This document shows positions 45,306 to 55,884 of a stretch of DNA of 64,000 nucleotides, piece by piece. How positions within the stretch are numbered: the stretch's first letter is position 1; every line of letters starts with the position of its first letter. The stretch is from Coenobita brevimanus (Eukaryota > Arthropoda > Malacostraca > Decapoda > Coenobitidae): positions 12,942,428-13,006,427 of the forward strand of contig CM064670.1 of assembly GCA_032717465.1 (NCBI GenBank), given 5' to 3'. Made by a program: the position numbers and the translations under genes. The notes beneath the pieces were generated by a model. It worked only from the letters and a program-made list of their open reading frames with translations, searched no databases and was not told the DNA's origin.

Positions 45306-47240
45306 TTGTCTATACCCCTTCCACTTTGGGGGGACTTTAATAATCCGAATACTGATTGGAAAAGTTTTTGTGCCGGCAAAGAAGGGAACAGGTCGTTAGA
45401 ACTGGTGGACGATGCAGTGTATACGACCTGTGGTAATAATATTCTCGACCATGCCCTAGCGACAGACGGTGATCTAATATATTCTTGAGATGTTGGTGAA
45501 AATTATAGCGATCTCGTCCATGATAACCAAACAAGAGCAACAATACTGAACGACTTCTTTCAGAGTGTTTTGACAAAAGAAAGTTGTGTAAACATTTGCA
45601 TTCCTCAGTCTGTTTTCTCAACACCAGATGATAAGTTATCAATCAACACAGTGACAAGGCATGATGTGTTCAACTAACTTTAGAAAATCGACCCAAATAA
45701 ATCATCTGGCCCAGACTTGATATTTCCTCACATTCTACATGAATGTTACAGACAGTTCGCCTTTCCCCGATCTAAAATATTCAATAAATCATTGATTTAA
45801 TGTAGAGTACCTAATCAATGGAAGTTCGCAAAAATATAACATCTCTTTTTAAAAGACGTTAAAAAATGCACCACAGATGACCGTCAAAAATGCCTTTATT
45901 ATGCAAGTTTTGCAAAAAAAAAAAAAAAATAGAAATAAAATTATCGTGTTCCTTAATACGCATAATCTTATAACAGATAATTAGTACGGGTGTCATAATA
46001 ACAGACGATGCCTTACAAATTTCCTTGAATTTTTTAGACATATATGATAACTGAGACGCAAAAATACCGTTGGATGTCATCCACCTAGATCCAGAAGTTG
46101 TTTATAAGGTCCCCTATCTAAGACTGCTAGAAAATCTAAAGCCCTCTCAAACAAATAATGTTCATGGATTGCGGAATCGTTAACGAACAGGAAGCAACGT
46201 GTTGTAACAAGTGGCGAATCATTAGATTGGCTAAAAGTAACAAGTGGAGTTCCTCAAGGGTCAGTTCTAGGATCAGTTCCTTTCACCATTTATATCAATG
46301 ATCTACAAATGAACTCGTTTCTAAGGTATCGAAATTTGCAGATGACACGAAGATTGGAGGCAAAGTAAACATGAGAGTGGACAGTGAATGTTTACAAAAC
46401 CACCTGGGTAAGTTAATGAAATGGAGTGAAAAATGGCAAATGAAATTTAATGTAGATAAATGTAAAGTAATGCACTTTGGCACCAAAAACATTAAATATG
46501 ATTATCGCATGTTCCATACCCCACTGATGGAAGAAAAGGACGAGAAGGATCTAGGAGTTATTATCAGTGAAGATCTCACAAACTAAACAGTGTATCGCAG
46601 CCAGCAATAAAGCAAGCACAATGCCCAGCGTCATCACAAGGAACTTTAATCATAAAACGCCTGATGTAATCTCTAAGCTCTATTCGATATTAGTTAAACC
46701 ACATCTAGAATACTGTGTGCAGCAATGGTCCTTGAATCTTATTGTGGACCAAGACGGACTCAAGACAATGCAGCGCAGAGCTGCATTGTCTTGAGAAATT
46801 TGACCTGCATAGAATGACTGGAGAAACTACATATGTTTTCTCTCTATAAAGAAAAAAAAAAAAAAGTGATGACTCAGAGGAGATGTAAGACAAATATTTA
46901 AAACTCTTGACAAATCTGACGATGATAGATATAATAAGTTGTTCGAAATACAGAATGATACTAAGAATAGAAATAACGGAATGAAACTCGAAAGCAAGAG
47001 ATGCAATACTAATACAAGGAAAAATTACTTTAATATTCCCATAGTTGAACAATGGAATAGGCTACCAGCAACAGTAATTAGTAAAAAAAAAAAACAATTG
47101 ATACGTTTAAAATTCGACTAGACAAAATCAGTTTTGAGACTATAGGCTGTAAATGACTTAGTGTTTATTTCCACGTTGAGATGTAGTCGTATGCTGACGA
47201 CTGTGAAACAATTGCTTAATAATAAACTTAATAATAAACT
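45306..47240 (+). mobile_element. CR1-like non-LTR retrotransposon (5' truncated)
   Basis: It begins at the endonuclease motif LWGDFNNPNTDWKSF and continues with SLELVDDAV and GNNILDHALATDGDLIY. The RT follows, then a C-terminal part at 46939-47120 and a (TAATAAAC)n-like 3' repeat at 47215-47240. The same family is seen as a remnant at 1555-2215. It lies directly beside the interrupted minisatellite. Confidence 0.8.
45640..47121 (+). pseudogene. CR1-like reverse transcriptase
   Basis: Motifs over several frames: KIDPNKSSGPDLIFPHIL (block 1, about 45688), a degraded middle with an A-run at 45915-45929, TSGVPQGSVLGSVPFTIYIN (block B, about 46240), KFADDTKIGG (catalytic FADD, 46335-46346), LMKWSEKWQMKFNVDKCKVM, DLGVIISEDL, VKPHLEYCVQQWSLNL and IVEQWNRLPATVIS. 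At least six stops or indels. Confidence 0.8.
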
Positions 47241-47687
47241 TTGCATTTGCTTTCCTTTAACATATCAACAGAACATATATTAAATAGTGCACAGTTGTTC
47301 CTCTTCTGCTTCTCCTATAAAATCTTCAATGCATGCTCTTTCTGACAAGCACTTTTTTTTTCTTGCTAGGTTAACAGGATGGTGTGGTGGGTGGAGGAGA
47401 GTCTTCCTCTTATCTATTCTTTTTTCTTACACGTTGGTTTGTTCTTAGGAGACTTTACACTTTATCCAACAGATAACTTCGTCATGGGCCACCAGGCCTA
47501 CTGTTATCTGCATTTGCTATGTACTCCTATGTACCACATCACGTCCGTTTGGAAAAGGCCCCAACGACTAACTCTCACCTCAGTAAAATCGTCTAGAATT
47601 ACCTGGAAACAATTGCTAGATTCGTTTGTTGATATTTTGCTTTCTTCTATGACTTTGTCTTTTTAGTTCTCTCTGCTTATCTAAAGC
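47241..47687 (+). other. Probable 3' UTR of a CR1-like element, then unassigned sequence
   Basis: Bases 47379-47560 carry a 95-codon frame (FTLYPTDNFVMGHQAYCYLH). I take this as a conserved 3' UTR segment of CR1-type elements because it follows the RT in the same orientation, but no second copy exists here to prove it. 47560-47687 shows nothing. Confidence 0.4.
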
Positions 47688-48667
47688 TAGGCACCTTAAT
47701 CCCATAAGGGGTGGCCACAAACAAACCCCTTCCACGTCTCCCTGTCCTCTGCCACTTGGCTATTCTCCCTCCAATTCAAGCCCCAGTCACACTGCAGGTA
47801 CGACTTGTCGCAAACCTGAAAATCGCGAAACCAGTCCCCAGCCACGGAGGTCACCGAGCAGTCGTGCCACCGATCAGCTACCGGTGGTCATCCAGTGTCC
47901 GTCCAGCGTTCATCCAGTGGGCGGCCAAACAGCGACCATGGACAGGTACACAAAGGTCAAGACACCGACAGGTGGCCGGCCAGTCCGCGTCCTGTTGCAG
48001 TTCAGACCGCGACCACTAGACCGACACCAGCCATGGATTGGCCGGTGGCTGGTGTCAGTCCAGCCCACCACCTGTCACTCAACCAATCGCCGGCTGGACG
48101 GTGGCTGGACTTCAACTACCACCCCAGACAGGAGGCTTGTGGATGGCGGCCGCCGCAGTCCAGTCATCGCCTCGACGGAGTGCAGACGGCCACCGCACAG
48201 AGTGGGCGGCAAGTGGCCTCCGTCCAGATGGCAACCACTGCTTAAAAATCAGGTGTCGCCCACCAGTCACAGTCTGTAAGCCAGCCGGATGCAGTCCAGC
48301 CGCCCACCAGGCGACTTCCATGTTACAACATCGGTGGTCGCAGGGAGGTTTATCGTGCAGCACGAAAAACGTCGCAACGATTTTTTGGTCGCCATGGTGG
48401 CCTGCAGCTAAACCGAGACATATGAAGACCGGTCGTAAACCTCACCAAAACCACCCACGACTTGCAGGTCGCGGGTAGTTTGCGATAAGTCGTACCTGCA
48501 ATGTGACTGGGGCCTTACACACCCCTTTCTCATATATCTCTATCCTCCGTCTCATCCTTGGTCTTCTCCTCTTCCTCTCCCCCTCTACCTCACTCACATT
48601 CGCTCTCCTAGGCAGTCTGTCGTTCTCCATCTGCTTCACATGGCCATACCATCTCAGAATCTTTTAG
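47688..48667 (-). mobile_element. F1 RTE-like element, copy 4 (3' end), split by a TIR element
   Basis: The minus strand reads QMENDRLPRRANVSEVEGER and RPRMRRRIEIYEKGV (48640-48520), then the TIR element, then the last codons and the 3' UTR with GTTTGTGGCCACCCCTTATG at about 47705-47725. Only the C-terminal about 60 codons are present. Confidence 0.8.
47779..48516. mobile_element. TIR element, about 738 bp, non-autonomous
   Basis: CCCCAGTCACACTGCAGGTA starts at 47781 and its inverse TACCTGCAATGTGACTGGGG ends at 48512. The inverted repeats extend to about 35 bases with two differences, possibly with an outer AAG(G). The interior is unusually GC-rich for the window (many GCGG, CCGG and GGCC). 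Frames inside (47711-48478) resemble no known protein. It interrupts F1 copy 4. Superfamily undecided (PIF/Harbinger or hAT are candidates); no clear target duplication. Confidence 0.8.
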
Positions 48668-48709
48668 TTGCGAGCTGGGTGTGCTACCAATGCACCACTG
48701 GCTCATCCA
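48668..48709 (-). other. tRNA-like head fragment (SINE start)
   Basis: On the minus strand GAGCCAGTGGTGCATTGGTA, then GCACACCCAGCTCGCAAC, resembles the D-arm to anticodon-arm half of a tRNA with a box A-like TGGTGCATTGG. The T-arm half is absent. Probably a truncated SINE head. Confidence 0.4.
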
Positions 48710-48759
48710 CTTAAAAAACAAAAAAATGTACAAATATGCAATTTTCTATACAAATTAAG

Positions 48760-49065
48760 CTCAAGAGGGTGCTGAAGAGGGAGGCCTTCACATGGATATA
48801 GCCAAGCTGATCCACTCCCTGGTTATACAAACGTCCCTCACCTCCCTCCCCATCACCCAAAAGGAGCATGGTGGACTTCAACCTGCAATCCACTGGATTC
48901 ACTTTTGAGATGAAACTGGGACTACTACAACTACATCTACTACTACGACCACTACCATTACTACTACTACTACCACTACTACTACCGTACTACCACCACC
49001 ACCACCACCATTACTACTACTATTGCTATTACTACCTCCACCATTACTACTCCTATTACTACTAC
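48760..49065 (+). repeat. SINE-like (TAC)n-tailed repeat, copy 2
   Basis: GGTGCTGAAGAGGGAGGCC, CCTGGTTATACAAACGTCCC, ATCACCCAAAAGGAGCATGG, TGCAATCCACTGGATTCACT, then GGGACTACTACAACTACAT and a CTA/CCA triplet tract to 49065. Same order as the copies at 51870 and 63425. Confidence 0.85.
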
Positions 49066-49479
49066 TAAGCTAAACACAGTTTATGAATATTGATAAAAGC
49101 TCTTTGTATCAATATAAACATGTAATATTACAAGTAATATTATACCCAGTTAAAACAAACAATACTAAATGAATATTGTATGACGTCTATGTTGATAAAA
49201 TTATTAACCTCTCCACGTCGCGTGCCGTAAATGTATATAGAAAAAGACAAAAGTATCTTCCCAACCTTTAAGCGAAAAAAAATCGAACCATTTGAGGTAC
49301 ACACTAACAGAGATACAGTTTTGACCGCATTTCGCCAGTTGTAAATTTTCTTCAGACGGAACTGGGAAGAGTTGTTTCTCTGACAATAAAACGACAAGTG
49401 TAAAAATCATTGTTTCTGATGCTGTGTATGTACTGTATATACAGTATGTAAAGATGGTTCACACCACACTCAAAGTACT
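49066..49479. other. Unassigned A/T-rich intron sequence
   Basis: No gene, terminal repeat or family resemblance recognised. It lies inside the 20.8-kb intron between exons 5 and 6 of the lipid transfer protein gene. Confidence 0.5.
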
Positions 49480-49509
49480 TGGTTCCAGAAGTAGTAGTAG
49501 TAGTAGTAA

Positions 49510-49540
<31 letters not shown>

Positions 49541-49735
49541 CGCAGTAGTAGTAACCAAAGGCTTGTCTGAACGCAGACCCAGTGGACTGCAGGCTGAAGC
49601 TGCCTTTCCACCATCCTCCTCGCATAAGATGGGTAAGGAGTTAAGAAACGTTTAGATAACCAGGCAACTCCATCGTCTGCTCATTTCGGTGTCACCACGT
49701 GAAGGCGTCCCTCTCCAGCCCCTAGGTGTATGTAT
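49480..49735 (-). repeat. SINE-like (TAC)n-tailed repeat, copy 3
   Basis: Minus orientation. On the plus strand an AGT triplet tract (49485-49550) is followed by GACCCAGTGGACTGCAGGCT, CCACCATCCTCCTCGCATAA, TAACCAGGCAACTCCATCG and GTCACCACGTGAAGGCGTCC. It ends 39 bases below exon 5. Confidence 0.85.
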
Positions 49736-49773
49736 TTAAAATAATACATAAATACAGGTAATCAATACAATAC

Positions 49774-49867
49774 CAGGGACCCATGTAGCTGCACTGAGGA
49801 AGGCCAGGCTACGGACCTCAGGAACCTCTCCTTTGTTTTCAATGATGAGTACCAAGAAGGGTAGGAT
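49774..49867 (-). CDS. Large lipid transfer protein gene, exon 5
   Basis: Starts after TTTATTTATTTCCAG and ends CCTG|GTATTG. It is 94 nt: 31 codons from phase 0, then one base completed in exon 6 to GAC (Asp). It encodes ILPFLVLIIENKGEVPEVRS and LAFLSAATWVP. The pattern IL..(L/Y)..NKGE.PEVR..AF fits the helical repeat just before the WW block in large lipid transfer proteins. The donor GTATTG is weaker than the others but gives the only in-frame join. Confidence 0.85.
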
Positions 49868-49895
49868 CTGGAAATAAATAAATAAATATACTATA

Positions 49896-50095
<200 letters not shown>

Positions 50096-50129
50096 GATAA
50101 GGTTGTATTAGCAAGATGTACCACCAGTA

Positions 50130-50420
50130 ATAATAGTAGTAGTAGTAGCAGTAGTATAGTAGTAGTAGTAATAGTAGTAGCAGTAGTGGTGGTGGTGGTA
50201 GTAGTAGTTGCGGCAGCAGTAGCAGCAGCAGTAGTTGCTGCTTCTTTTGGAACATGAACCCAGTGGACTGTAGGACGAAGTTGCCCTTCCCCGGGAGTCC
50301 ACCATCCTCCTTTCTGGGGTAGGGAGGGAGTTGAGGGACGTTTGCATAACAGGGCTGGGAAGCCACTTGGTTATATCGGTACCACCACGTGAAGGTGTTC
50401 CTCTCCTCTACCCGGCTAAG
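50130..50420 (-). repeat. SINE-like (TAC)n-tailed repeat, copy 4
   Basis: Plus-strand order: AGT/GCA triplets (50130-50235), GAACCCAGTGGACTGTAGG, GTCCACCATCCTCCTTTCTG, GGAGTTGAGGGACGTTTGCA, ACCACCACGTGAAGGTGTTC. Same layout as copy 3. Confidence 0.85.
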
Positions 50421-50459
50421 AATCGAAGAAAATCGAGGAAGTCAAGCATCTATACTCCT

Positions 50460-50650
50460 TTAACACTAACTGGCCTTAAATTGTCACCTCTCCATCCTGA
50501 ATGCTGAGTTGTAACAATGGATTAAAGCTGGAATATGATGCTAGTCACGAAGAAGTGCTACGGAAAGGATGTACAGCTAATAAGAAATGTCTTTCTCTGT
50601 CACGGGGCCACGTGAAACAAAGATTAACCTAAAATATGATGCTAGTCACG
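50460..50650 (+). repeat. GATGCTAGTCACG dispersed repeat, copy c
   Basis: CTCCATCCTGAATGCTGAGT, then ATATGATGCTAGTCACGAAG at 50538, and a second ATATGATGCTAGTCACG at 50635, so the core is partly duplicated within this copy. Confidence 0.8.
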
Positions 50651-50774
50651 TAACAGTAGTAGTGGTCGTTGTTGTAGTTATTGTTATTGTAATAGTAGCA
50701 GTGGTGGTGGTGGTGGTGGTAGCAGCAGCAACAGCAGCAGCAGTTGTAGTAGTAGTAGTAGCAGGAGTAGGAGT

Positions 50775-50812
<38 letters not shown>

Positions 50813-51240
50813 CAATGGTAGTGGTAGTGATAATAGTAGTAGTAGTAATGGTAGTGGTGGTCGTAGTAGTAGTAGTAGTAGTAGTAGTTGTTGTTGTTGT
50901 TGTTGTTGTTGATGTGGTTCATGTAGCTGTGGAAATAGTAGTAGCTGAAGTAGTAGTAGTAATAGTTGTTGTTGTTGTAACATTAGTAATAGTAGTACAG
51001 TAGTAGTAGTTATAGCAGTAGTAGTACTAGTAGTAATAGCAATTGTTGCTGTTGTTGTTTTTCAGGCCCCAAGCTCATCTGAACATGAAGCAAGTGGACT
51101 TCAGGCTGAAATTACCTTCTCCCTCAGTCCACCGTCTTATATCGTGAAGGATAGGGTGGAGACTGAGAAACGTTTGTGTAATGAGGCAACTCCACCGCCC
51201 AGTCAAATCTGTGCCACCACATGAAGGCGTCCCTATTCTT
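50650..51240 (-). repeat. Long AGT/AGC/TTG triplet array with SINE-like copy 5
   Basis: About 400 bases of AGT, AGC, GGT and TTG triplets (50655-51058) are followed by a SINE-like copy (51060-51240: TGAACATGAAGCAAGTGGAC, CAACTCCACCGCCCAGTC, GTGCCACCACATGAAGGCGT). All frames through the array (poly-Val, poly-Ser and similar) are artefacts. Confidence 0.85.
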
Positions 51241-51790
51241 CATATTCAGTCGAATTATAATTTGTCCACCTTAACTTGGCAGAGATTTTCGTCCTTATAC
51301 AACTTATTTTCCAAACTTCAGTGACAGAAAATTAGACAATGCTATGGCTTTGTATCCATTCCACAGAACCCCTTCGTGACTAGAGCGAAGTTCCACTACT
51401 GATCCCGTGCAACACCTCAGTGGTAGAATAAGACATTAGCCGTACGGTTCTTCATCCTCTCCACAGCACATCTTTGTGACTAGTGCTGCGCTGGTGCTAA
51501 TTTCTTGCAACATCTCAGTGACAGAATAAGATAATAGTACAGCATTCCATACGTTCCATAGCGCTTCTTCTTGACTAGAGCTGTGTTCTGGTGCTAATTT
51601 CGTGCAGCATCTCAGTGACAAAATAAAACAATACCACAGTTTTCCATCTTTCCCATAGCACTTATTCGTGACCAATGTAAATATTTTGTTACGGCTAACC
51701 ATTATTGATCAAGAATTGGCAATTTTGTGCCAAGTTAGAATGAACAGAGTGGGGGATCATTCTCTGTTGTTAATCTCTTGTTTCTGTTTA
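51241..51790 (-). repeat. GATGCTAGTCACG-related tandem repeat, about 115-bp units
   Basis: Four reverse-oriented units share CATCTCAGTGACAGAATAAG, TTCCATA(G/C), CTTCGTGACTAG and TGGTGCTAATTTCNTGCA. They start near 51300, 51420, 51520 and 51610. The flanks (51250-51300, 51690-51790) carry the CCACCTTAACTTGGC end of the same family. Confidence 0.75.
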
Positions 51791-51869
51791 ACAGTCAAGA
51801 TGGACAGATAGCAAAATTAGGCGAGGGTAAAGTAGACTGAGTATAGCTTCGTATTCTAGTGTTAATCTC

Positions 51870-52078
51870 TTGCCTGGTGCTGGAGAGGGAAGCCTTTATG
51901 TGGTGGCACTGATATAACTGGGCGGTGGAGTTGCCCGGTCGAACACGTGTCCCTCAACTCCCTCCCTATCACCCAGAATGAATGATAATTAATAGACTGC
52001 ACGAGAGTGGCAGCTTCAGTTGTAATCCACTGGGTTTATATTCGGATGAACCTGGGGCTAAAACTACTACAGTCTCTT
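51870..52078 (+). repeat. SINE-like (TAC)n-tailed repeat, copy 6
   Basis: GGTGCTGGAGAGGGAAGCC, TGTGGTGGCACTGATATAAC, CCCTCAACTCCCTCCCTATC, TGTAATCCACTGGGTTTATA, and a short TAC end at about 52068. An AT-rich 10-base insert follows ACCCAGAATGAATG. Confidence 0.85.
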
Positions 52079-52079
52079 G

Positions 52080-52680
52080 CATTAGCTCAGCATTCAGGAT
52101 GGCGAGATGGCAATTTCAGGCCAAGTTAGAGTAGAAAAAGTATGCTGTCGTTTTGTACTGTTACATACTTGTTACAGCTCAGCATTTAAGATGAAGAGAT
52201 GGCAGTTTTAGGCAAGTTAAAGTAAAAAGATTATATCATCACAGTCTGGTGTTAATCGCTAGATTGAGAGTAGCAATTTTAAACTAAATTAAAGTGAAGA
52301 AACTATAGCATTATGTCCTAGTGTTAGCATGCAAGATGGACAGATGGTCATTTCAAGCCAAGATATAGTGAACAGAGTATAGCATTACATTGTAATGTTA
52401 TCACTCAAGATGGAGAGACGGCAAATTTAAGCCAAGATAAAGTGGATAAAGTACAGTATTATATCTCAGTTTCAGAGAGATAGCAATGTTAGACCAAATT
52501 AAAGTGAACAAAGTAGAGCATTGTATCTTAGTATTAGCATTCAAGATGGAAAGGTGGCAATAATAGGCCAATCAAGGTGAAAAGAGCACAGCATTACATC
52601 TCAATGCTAGCAATCAAAGACGGAGAGATGGCACTATGGCAGTATTAGTCCAAGTTACAGTGGACAGAACATGGTAACTT
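52080..52680 (+). repeat. About 73-bp tandem repeat array, eight diverged units
   Basis: The unit is AGCATTCAAGATGGAGAGAT, then GGCAATTTTAGGCCAAGTTA, then AAGTGAACAAAGTATAGCAT and TATATCTTAGTGTT. Units begin near 52088, 52180, 52262, 52325, 52400, 52470, 52537 and 52610. The last unit ends within a few bases of the exon 4 donor. Confidence 0.85.
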
Positions 52681-52682
52681 AC

Positions 52683-52868
52683 CGTTGATCTTGCAGAGGC
52701 AGGCATGTGGTGGGCATCTAGGCAGTACAGAGCATGCATTCTCATATCTAGCGGCTCTCCATGGGTACCGAGGATGATGTTTTTAAAAGTGTCAATTTCG
52801 GAGGGGACGCCAAGGTTGCATAAGGCTTGCAAGGCCGAGTCACGCACAGATGTGGACAGTCCCGTATT
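52683..52868 (-). CDS. Large lipid transfer protein gene, exon 4
   Basis: Starts after TCTCATCTCTCCTCCCTCAG and ends CAACG|GTAAGT. It is 186 nt, exactly 62 codons, phase 0 at both ends. It encodes NTGLSTSVRDSALQALCNLG, VPSEIDTFKNIILGTHGEPL and MRMHALYCLDAHHMPASA. The ALQALCNLG.P....FKNIILG segment is the well-known helical-repeat signature of the vitellogenin-N superhelix. The upstream Met-initiated codons (52869-52916) are intron. Confidence 0.93.
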
Positions 52869-52919
52869 CTGAGGGAGGAGAGATGAGAGAGGATCACTAT
52901 TTAGAATGTCATGCATGTC

Positions 52920-53194
52920 ACCATTAGCGTCATCATCATTACCACCATTATTATCATTAGATCACTGTTACCATCAGCATCAGCACATTACCATAACCAT
53001 TATATCATGATTTTCACCACGATTTACCATAATCATAACAAGCATCATATCATCATTACACCATCAGTATCATCATATTCACTATCTTCAACACCATTTG
53101 GTAATCATCATCTGCACTATCATCAGTATTATTTTTCATCCTTATCTTTACTATCGTCATTACCATTTTTTTTTACCATCATCATTTCTTGCTT
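52920..53194. repeat. CAT/ATC-rich low-complexity tract
   Basis: Imperfect CATCAC, CATTACCA and ATCATC triplets with no gene. It is the insertion region of the short element that follows. Confidence 0.85.
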
Positions 53195-53463
53195 TATTAC
53201 CTTAATCATCATCATCATCATCATCTAATCCACAGTTGCCCCATGAGGAGCGCAGGAGCCCGGGGCTAAGCAAGTTGGTGCTAACATTTATGATGACAGT
53301 GACCAGCCTCACTCATCCCTGAGTGGCATTTGTGAGCAATGAATCCCAACCATCCCCTGGACATAAACCTGCATAGGCTCAATGCGATGGGAGTGCCTTA
53401 ATTGCCCACTAAACCACCAGGTGCCATAATTTGGTTATATGTTTACCACCCAGCATAGTATAT

Positions 53464-54259
53464 TGTTACGTCCCCACCCCACACTGCCACAGGCTCCAAC
53501 AGCAGTAGTACAGTACAGGAAGGACGTTGCCCAGTGAGCTGTTCTTCCTATGGTCAGCCTTTAGGTGTACAGTACACAGGATCAGCTCAGGCGTCGTAAA
53601 TAAACACTGGCCTCTTGAGTTCACGGTCTTTATTTTTCAAATAATTACACTTAATGCTTTCCAACTTCACTTCACAATTTTCACAAGCACTGGAGCTATA
53701 CAAACTTTACTAACTGCAGTTACACTTAATGCTTGACGACACTTCACTATTTTCACAAGTTCCAATGATATACAAACATTAATCACCCTTCACTATTTGT
53801 CAACAACACTTCACTGTTTTCACAAGTACCGAAAATATACAAACTACACTGACACTGCACCGACACTCAAACTGACCTGAAAACCGACTGAGCTTGCTCT
53901 AGTCTCTTCCCCATCCTTATATAACCTTCCTTGCTTCACCAACATTCTAGGACGTGCTGGTCCTGTACCTGCCCCTAGCAATAACAGTTACCAATTCGGA
54001 GACATCCAAAACATGCCAGAGTTTTCTTACATAACATACCACTGTAAATTATTCTGGATACGAACTTAAATTAAATTAGGTGATTTAACAAGGAATCACA
54101 TAAATAAAACATTATAAAGAAAAAGGGCACATTATAAAGAAAAATAGCACAAACAGCAGGCAAACTGGCAACCCTGACTTGTACTGGAACCTACGGTAAA
54201 CATCGGGAAACGTCAAGAAGCTGCTCAACTACCTAACTGGCAAATTTCACTTCTTAACA
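53464..54259 (-). repeat. Gypsy-2 3' LTR
   Basis: Plus-strand TGTTACGTCCC to CTTAACA. The TTAA equivalent is TTGA (about 53617), with no insertion. It aligns with the Gypsy-1 LTRs along its length. Confidence 0.9.
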
Positions 54260-54299
54260 CTACCCCGTCCCTAGTTCTTTGTCGTCCCGACAAAACTAC

Positions 54300-55860
54300 A
54301 CAGTATATACAAATATAAACCTTAATCCTAATGAAACATCTAACTATACACAAAATAATCCTTCAATATATCAAGTCGTCTTCTGTGTCGTTTCTGACAA
54401 CGTCCTTGCTCCTCAACATAGTCCACCCTGCCAGAAAGGTCTTGGTCCTCTTCGTTATTCACAGCTTCTCTTGGGAAACTGTCACCATCCTCTTGCACTT
54501 CAGTTTCCTGGTCCCCCTCAACATCTCCAGCTGGGGCAGAGCACGATTCCTCGGAGACGTCTCAGCTGTACTGCCCTGGCCCATTGTACTGCTACAGATG
54601 ATTCACGTGTACCACCTTTGGGCAAGACTTTCTGCCTCCCTGAATCCAATACGTCAGGCCTGATAGGCAGTCCAACACAGTGTAAGGCCCGTCCCACGGA
54701 CTCTGCAGCTTCGGTGACTGTCTCTTCCTTCGCTGAGCATTGTATAACCAAACTTGGTCACCATCCTTGAAGCTCACCTCACTTGCCTTGGCATCATACT
54801 TGTACTTCATCACCTCTCCTAAAACTTAAGGGCTCGTTGCACTTGATGATGTACCTCAGCCAGTTTTTCTTAAAGATGCTTCGCATAGCTGGAGGTGTCT
54901 GTAGGCAGCTCTTCACCAAGTGGTCTTCCCATTAACAAGTCAATGGGTTAACGTAACTCGTGGCCCAACATCAGTTTTGCAGGGGTGTAGCCGGTAGACT
55001 CATGGGATGCAGCCCAATATGCCATCAGCAATGCAGGTAATTTCTTGTCCCATTCTGTTTGTCCCTCTGCGCAGTGTTTGGCCAGTTCTTGCCCGAGGGT
55101 CCAGTTGAATTTCTCCACCATCCCATCTGACTGTGGCCTTAGTGGGGTTATCCTGGTCTTCTTGATCCCCAATAACTTGCAGCACTCATGGAACACAGCA
55201 GACTTGAAGTTTCTACCCTGGTCTGAATGTAGCTCTTGTGGCATCACAAAACGACAGAAAAACTGGTCAACCAACACCTGAGCAACAGCCTCTTGATCGG
55301 GGATAGCATAGGCTTCAGGCCACTTTGTGAAGTAGATCATGGTGACACATATATACCGGTTTCCTCTTTCAGTGAGTGGCAGAGGTTCAACAATGTCCAC
55401 CATGACTCTTTCCATTGGTGCACCCACCTGGTACAGCTGGAGAGGAGCACAACCACGTTTCTTGGGTCCCTTCTTGACACAGCATACATCACAGGCCAGA
55501 CACCACTCTTCAACATCCTGACGCATGCCAATCCAGTAGAACCTCTGTCACAGCCAGCTTAGGGTTTTCTTCACTCCCATGTGCCCACTAATGATCTGGT
55601 TATGAGACTCATCCAAGATCTCGGACCTCATCTTCTTCGAAACCACCAGTTGCCAATACTTGCTGAGGCCATCGGCTGTCTCCCACTGACACTCTAGTAG
55701 TCCACTGTTCAAACGAATAAGGTGCCACTGAACCCAGTAGCTCTTGGTCTCAGGGTTTAACCTGGAAACTTCTTCCCAAGATGGTCGCACTGTTCTCTGC
55801 TGCAGCCACTCTAGCACTGGTTGTAAATCTCATCCTCCATCTGCATCCTCTTCAGGTCTT
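54300..55860 (-). pseudogene. Gypsy-2 integrase
   Basis: Bases 55817-55548 give NQIISGHMGVKKTLSWL (zinc region). The frame 55526-54948 is open for 192 codons with CLACDVCC, MERVMVDIVEPLPL (first Asp), FTKWPEAYAIPDQEA, LHSDQGRNFKSAVFHECCKL (second Asp) and PLRPQSDGMVEKFN (Glu); the last two catalytic residues are separated by 35 residues, the D,D35E spacing of retroviral-type integrases. The GPY/F-like C-terminal module is at 54813-54592 (SFKDGDQVWLYNAQRRK). The core is intact, but it lacks a reading frame connection to gag. Confidence 0.85.
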
Positions 55861-55884
55861 CTTCCTCTGACACTGGCCCTGTCA

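Noticed and set aside
47711..48478. Four overlapping plus-strand frames of 100-146 codons in GC-rich sequence
   Set aside because: They lie within or across the TIR element, overlap one another in all frames and match no domain; high GC alone lowers stop frequency.
50587..51003. Poly-Val/Ala frame on the plus strand and poly-Tyr/Leu frames on the minus strand
   Set aside because: Translations of AGT/AGC/GGT triplets.
52869..52916. N-terminal MHDILNSDPLSSLLPQ extension of exon 4
   Set aside because: It crosses a strong acceptor (pyrimidine-rich tract then CAG) and does not resemble the protein family; taken as intron.
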